Positions 35,036 through 38,108 of a DNA stretch of 38,108 nucleotides are shown here, in pieces. This stretch comes from Halieaceae bacterium (GTDB lineage Bacteria; Pseudomonadota; Gammaproteobacteria; Pseudomonadales; Halieaceae). The stretch spans positions 1-38,108 of the forward strand of contig JANQIO010000088.1 in NCBI GenBank assembly GCA_028282105.1. Direction: 5' to 3'. The translations under genes were made by a program, and so were the position numbers. Under the pieces are notes generated by a model, which was not told where the DNA came from, made no database searches, and was given only the letters and a program-made list of their open reading frames with translations. The stretch's first letter is position 1; the number at the start of each line of letters is the position of its first letter.

Positions 35036-36373
35036 TCAGCGATTGGGCTCGGTCTGGTTGAGAGCAAGCTGCTGCTGCCGGATAGAGGCCAACTGCAGCT
35101 GGAAACCCTGGGTCTGCGCCAGGAAGCGCGGCATCTCCTGCTCGGTGAGACTCTTGCCCTTGGGGAGCTTCTTGTGAATGGTGCGCGGGTTGCGGTGCAC
35201 ACCGTTGACCAGAAATTCATAGTGCAAATGCGGCCCGGTGGCGGCGCCCGTGGAGCCTACGGTGCCGATCACCTGGTTCTGGGCAACCCGGTCGCCCTTG
35301 CGCACCCGGCGCTTGTGTAGATGCAGGTACTTGGTGGTGTAGGCCTGGCCGTGCTGAATGACCACGTAGTTGCCGTTGGCCTTGGTATAGCCCGCTTCCG
35401 TGACGCGGCCATCGCCGGCGGCAAACACCGGGGTGCCGCGCGGTGCCGCGTAGTCGGTGCCACGATGTGGCCGGTGAGTCTTGTAGATTGGGTGCAGGCG
35501 GCGCGGGTTGAAGTTGCTACTGATACGTGTGAAGTCTACCGGCGCCAGCATGAACTGGCGCCGCATGCTGACACCGTCCGCTGAGAAATAGCCGGAACGA
35601 TTGGTCTCATCTATATAGCGGTAGGCGGTATAGCTCCTACCCTTGTTGATGAACTCAGCGGCAAGGATGTTGCCAGTCTTGTACTTCTCGCCATCGATGT
35701 AGAGCTCTTCGTAAACCAGGTGAAATACGTCACCCTTGCGTGGGTCCAGAACGAAGTCGATAACGCCGCCAAAGATGTTCGCCAGCTCCATAATAACGGT
35801 CTGGGGTAGTCCTGCCTGCTGACCGGCCAGAAACAGGGAGGAGTCAATGCGGGCGGAGGCGTAGCTGCGGTGTACTTCCGGTTCGCGAATCTGCTGCTCG
35901 ACGATATAGCTGTCCCCTTCGCGACGCAGTAGCAGAGTTTCCAGGGGTGTCTTGATACGTTTCAGCGCGGCCAGGTGCCCTTCGTCATCCAGCAAAAAGC
36001 CGAACTGCTCGCCCGGGTAAAGCCGGGCCAGGGATTTTCCTTCCGGCGCCCGGCGCACGATGTGGTAGACGTCGGCATCCGTGAGGCCTGCCCGGCCAAA
36101 AAGCAGGGAGAGGTTATCACCCGGATTGACGGTGAGATTGACCCACTGCTCGAGGATCGGTGGCTCGGGCTCCTCGGGAATGTCGGGAGCTGCCTGCAGC
36201 GGCAGGGTCACCGGCACCAGCTGTCGGCTCGCCGATACGTCATCGCTGGGAACCAGGGCCAGGAGCAGAGTGAGGGCAATACCACAGCATGCCGCCACGA
36301 ACAGGTGCCGGCGCGGAAAGCTGGGGTGTTCAGGCGGGCGCGTGGCGCCTGTCTGTTGGTTCTCCCTGGTCAT
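35036..36373 (-). CDS. M23 family cell-wall endopeptidase (MepM-like)
   Basis: A 445-residue envelope protein with an N-terminal membrane anchor (about 23-42), an OapA/LysM-like wall-binding segment (about 78-125; TVNPGDNLSLLFGRAGL), a second domain, and a C-terminal lysostaphin-type M23 peptidase. The zinc site is intact: His303 and Asp307 in HRGTDYAAP, then His351 in YLHLH and His382/His384 in GPHLHYEF. It should cut D-Ala-mDAP cross-links so that new strands can be inserted, as MepM does in E. coli. It is transcribed with anmK and divergent from tyrS. The C-terminal ~50 residues are Gln-rich and probably flexible. Confidence 0.93.
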   Translation of the reverse strand: MTRENQQTGATRPPEHPSFPRRHLFVAACCGIALTLLLALVPSDDVSASRQLVPVTLPLQAAPDIPEEPEPPILEQWVNLTVNPGDNLSLLFGRAGLTDADVYHIVRRAPEGKSLARLYPGEQFGFLLDDEGHLAALKRIKTPLETLLLRREGDSYIVEQQIREPEVHRSYASARIDSSLFLAGQQAGLPQTVIMELANIFGGVIDFVLDPRKGDVFHLVYEELYIDGEKYKTGNILAAEFINKGRSYTAYRYIDETNRSGYFSADGVSMRRQFMLAPVDFTRISSNFNPRRLHPIYKTHRPHRGTDYAAPRGTPVFAAGDGRVTEAGYTKANGNYVVIQHGQAYTTKYLHLHKRRVRKGDRVAQNQVIGTVGSTGAATGPHLHYEFLVNGVHRNPRTIHKKLPKGKSLTEQEMPRFLAQTQGFQLQLASIRQQQLALNQTEPNR

Positions 36374-36410
36374 CGATCTTACTGGGGGTTCTTATATTCC
36401 CGAGTATAAC

Positions 36411-36424
36411 AAAAACTAGTTTTT
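36411..36424. promoter_or_regulatory. 14-bp perfect palindrome ahead of the M23 peptidase gene
   Basis: AAAAACTAGTTTTT (36411-36424) is a perfect palindrome about 40 bases upstream of the peptidase start. Next to it TTATA (36391-36395) and TATAA (36405-36409) form another short inverted repeat. On the minus strand TATACT follows the palindrome as a likely -10, and TTGAAA ahead of it is only 14 bases away, too close for a normal -35. The palindrome may be an operator or an A/T-rich activating element. Confidence 0.4.
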
Positions 36425-36488
36425 TCAAAAGATTGGGCAATATGAGCGCTGGCCAGCAATCATGCGGCCTGCGGCCCCATGCCCGCCT

Positions 36489-36524
36489 CCCGAACCTTGC
36501 AATTGGCAGGGGTTCGGGTATGGT
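36489..36524 (+). promoter_or_regulatory. Putative tyrS promoter with an embedded inverted repeat
   Basis: TTGCAA (36497-36502) and TATGGT (36519-36524) have a 16-base spacer. A perfect eight-base inverted repeat, CCCGAACC (36489-36496) and GGTTCGGG (36511-36518), fits round the -35 so that one arm ends where the -35 begins and the other ends where the -10 begins. The arms would not be in the RNA, so an operator is more likely than an attenuator. Transcription would start near 36531, giving a leader of about 55 bases with AGGGA (36572-36576) as ribosome site. Confidence 0.4.
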
Positions 36525-36586
36525 TCGCGCTTTCCTTTTTTGGACAAATTTCCGCCAAATATCCAGCCCTTAGGGAACGATGTGTG

Positions 36587-37882
36587 ATGGGGACCCCAAT
36601 TCTCGAGGACCTGACAGCGCGTGAGCTGATTTTCCAGCTCACCAGTGAAGCCGAGCTAACGGAGCATCTCGCCGGTGGCCGCCGCACGCTGTATTGCGGT
36701 TTTGATCCTACAGCAGACAGCTTGCATATCGGTTCCCTGGTGCCGCTGCTGATGCTGCGCCGCTTTCAACTGGCCGGCCACAAGCCGATCGCGCTGGTGG
36801 GCGGGGCTACCGGTCTGGTGGGTGATCCCAGCTTCAAGGCCCAGGAGCGCCAGCTGAATACTCCTGATGTGGTGGCAGGCTGGGTGGACAAGATCCGCTC
36901 CCAGGTCGAGGCGTTTATCGATTTTGATTGCGGCGACAATGCTGCACTGGTGGTAAACAATCTCGATTGGACGGCTGACAAGAGCGTGCTCGACTTCCTG
37001 CGTGACATCGGCAAGCACTTCTCGGTAAACGCCATGATCCAGAAAGAGTCGGTGAAGCAGCGCATAGAACGGGAAGGCAGCGGCATCAGCTTCACCGAGT
37101 TCACCTATATGATTCTGCAGTCCTACGATTTTGCCGAGCTGAACCGCCGTCATGGCTGCACCCTGCAGATCGGTGGTTCTGACCAGTGGGGCAACATCAC
37201 AGGCGGCATCGACCTGACCCGGCGACTGCACGGTGAACAGGTATACGGGCTCACCATGCCGCTGGTGACAAAGGCAGACGGTACCAAGTTTGGCAAGACA
37301 GAGAGCGGCACCATCTGGCTGGACCCGGCGCGCACTTCCCCGTATGCCTTCTATCAGTTCTGGATCAACACGGCGGACGCTGATGTCTACCGGTTCCTGC
37401 GCTTCTTTACGTTCCTGGATGTCGCTGATATTGCAGACATTGAAGTCGCTGATCGCGAGCGCCAGGGCCGGCCCGAAGCACAGGCCATTCTCGCGCGGGA
37501 AGTGACACGTCTGGTGCACGGTGAGGCCGGCTTATCCGCGGCGGAGCGCATCACGGAAGCCTTGTTCAGCGGCGACACATCCAGCCTGTCCGAAGCGGAT
37601 CTTGCCCAGTTGGCTTTGGATGGCATGCCCAGTAGTGCCCTGGCCCCTGACTCCATACGCGATGGAACCGTAACCCAGTTGCTGACAGATGCCGGCATGG
37701 CAGGATCCGGCAAACAAGTGAAGGACGCCCTTGCGCGCGGCGCGGTGCTGGTAAACGGCAGGGCGCTTAGCGAGGCTGACAACATGGACCCAGCCGCATG
37801 CTTTGCCGCCGATCGAGCGGTGTATGGCCGCTACTACCTGGTTCGGCTGGGTAAAAAGAAGTACCACCTCTTCGAGCGCTAG
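36587..37882 (+). CDS. tyrS: Tyrosyl-tRNA synthetase
   Basis: TyrRS charges tRNA-Tyr. The 431 residues give a class I enzyme: [20 protein letters not shown] (36-55) holds the HIGH-type motif (His47-Ile-Gly-Ser50), [12 protein letters not shown] binds tyrosine, and [11 protein letters not shown] holds the KMSKS-type motif in its KFGKT form. The C-terminal ~80 residues ([19 protein letters not shown]) are an S4-like RNA-binding domain. The HIGH (not LGH) and KFGKT variants are of the TyrS type seen in E. coli. I chose ATG 36587 with AGGGA upstream; an in-frame GTG three bases earlier is possible, and a longer frame from 36479 lacks similarity. Confidence 0.96.
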   Translation: MGTPILEDLTARELIFQLTSEAELTEHLAGGRRTLYCGFDPTADSLHIGSLVPLLMLRRFQLAGHKPIALVGGATGLVGDPSFKAQERQLNTPDVVAGWVDKIRSQVEAFIDFDCGDNAALVVNNLDWTADKSVLDFLRDIGKHFSVNAMIQKESVKQRIEREGSGISFTEFTYMILQSYDFAELNRRHGCTLQIGGSDQWGNITGGIDLTRRLHGEQVYGLTMPLVTKADGTKFGKTESGTIWLDPARTSPYAFYQFWINTADADVYRFLRFFTFLDVADIADIEVADRERQGRPEAQAILAREVTRLVHGEAGLSAAERITEALFSGDTSSLSEADLAQLALDGMPSSALAPDSIRDGTVTQLLTDAGMAGSGKQVKDALARGAVLVNGRALSEADNMDPAACFAADRAVYGRYYLVRLGKKKYHLFER

Positions 37883-37950
37883 CAGGCCGGCGCTGGCTTC
37901 GTGCAGAGCCCTGGAATTGGTCTATATTTCATAGAGATAGGCCTGCTTTT
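37881..37950 (+). terminator. Possible tyrS terminator or long-range stem
   Basis: AGCAGGCC (37881-37888, in the stop region of tyrS) is perfectly complementary to GGCCTGCT (37940-37947), which is followed by TTT (37948-37950). The 51 bases between can form smaller stems (GGCT...AGCC and CTAT...ATAG). The long loop makes this weaker than a standard terminator. Confidence 0.3.
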
Positions 37951-37960
37951 AACAGTCCTG

Positions 37961-38008
37961 AAAAAACTTTGTAACAGGTGTTGCCACGATCGATGCGATG
38001 CGTATAAT
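37961..38008 (+). promoter_or_regulatory. Strong promoter, probably of an rRNA operon
   Basis: TTGCCA (37981-37986) and a perfect TATAAT (38003-38008) are 16 bases apart. An A-rich block (AAAAAACTTTGTAA, 37961-37974) sits where an UP element binds the RNA polymerase alpha subunits, and the discriminator ACGCGTCC is GC-rich, as in stringently controlled stable-RNA promoters. In pseudomonads an rRNA operon follows the tyrosyl-tRNA synthetase gene, so this should drive 16S rRNA just beyond the window. Confidence 0.65.
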
Positions 38009-38014
38009 ACGCGT

Positions 38015-38108
38015 CCTCGGTTCGGGGTGAGCCCCGGGAAATCAGGCGATGGAGACATCGCGAAGTCGGTTCCCAGGGATGAACGCCGGGCCTTTCTGCG
38101 GTCCATCG
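38015..38108 (+). other. Structured leader downstream of the right-edge promoter (partial)
   Basis: The last ~94 bases look untranslated and structured: CGGGG-TGAG-CCCCG (38023-38036) and GCGATG-GAGA-CATCGC (38046-38061) are perfect short hairpins. This fits the leader of a pre-rRNA ahead of the 16S gene, but no boxA or 16S sequence is reached before the window ends, so another structured RNA cannot be excluded. I see no credible protein on this strand here. Confidence 0.45.

Noticed and set aside
36374-36586. T-box or other tRNA-responsive leader ahead of tyrS
   Set aside because: No T-box sequence or specifier loop, and T-boxes are not expected in gammaproteobacteria; the inverted repeat lies upstream of the RNA start.

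Overview
The window looks like a stretch of core chromosome from a GC-rich gammaproteobacterium. Gene order is close to the Pseudomonas/Cellvibrionales type: trpD-trpC beside a Vfr-like CRP; dsbD-aroQ-accB-accC-prmA-(DUF3426)-dusB-fis-purH-purD; argC...erpA; and anmK-M23 peptidase-tyrS followed by what looks like an rRNA promoter. Protein details (Mg-type HemB, Vfr-like CRP, TPR-type LpoP beside PBP1b, HemJ instead of HemG) also fit. A marine relative of the Halieaceae (OM60/NOR5) is my best guess. That is an inference from gene content; no rRNA gene is inside the window. I see no insertion sequence, prophage, CRISPR array, tRNA gene or stretch longer than 300 bases without a gene.

Layout. 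1-1141: end of a tryptophan operon (trpD, trpC) with a terminator. 1148-2355: a cAMP-receptor-type regulator divergent from an OsmC-family protein, as in the E. coli crp/yhfA pair. 2358-11172: a long leftward block holding coq7, purD, purH, fis, dusB, a zinc-ribbon membrane protein, prmA, accC, accB and aroQ, read from aroQ towards coq7, with an apparent internal promoter ahead of dusB. 11336-13764: dsbD divergent from a periplasmic copper chaperone, followed by a DUF2333 membrane protein. 14881-18695: a small pentapeptide-repeat protein, DNA polymerase II and an adenosine-kinase-like PfkB enzyme. 18775-21404: PBP1b overlapping a TPR lipoprotein that is probably its activator. 21415-21518: a 14-bp tandem repeat able to form hairpins. 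21517-24332: a tightly packed operon of a sigma factor, a small membrane protein, a DUF3106 protein and a ModF-like double ATPase. 24515-29368: a NUDIX hydrolase, a secreted CxC protein and a heme cluster (hemB, hemL, hemJ) with a degenerate ThiD-like protein. 29396-31105: a ClC protein with channel-like residues. 31225-33847: argC, a DUF6776 coiled-coil membrane protein, a bactofilin and erpA. 33914-37882: peptidoglycan recycling and hydrolysis genes divergent from tyrS. The right edge ends in a strong promoter and structured leader, probably that of an rRNA operon.

The window is mostly housekeeping. The points most worth a second look are the sigma-factor/ModF operon, the ThiD-like protein lacking its catalytic Cys, the hairpin-forming tandem repeat between convergent genes, the ClC protein with Val at the proton-glutamate position, the PBP1b/LpoP pair, the DUF6776-bactofilin pair inserted between argC and erpA, and the inverted repeat built into the tyrS promoter.
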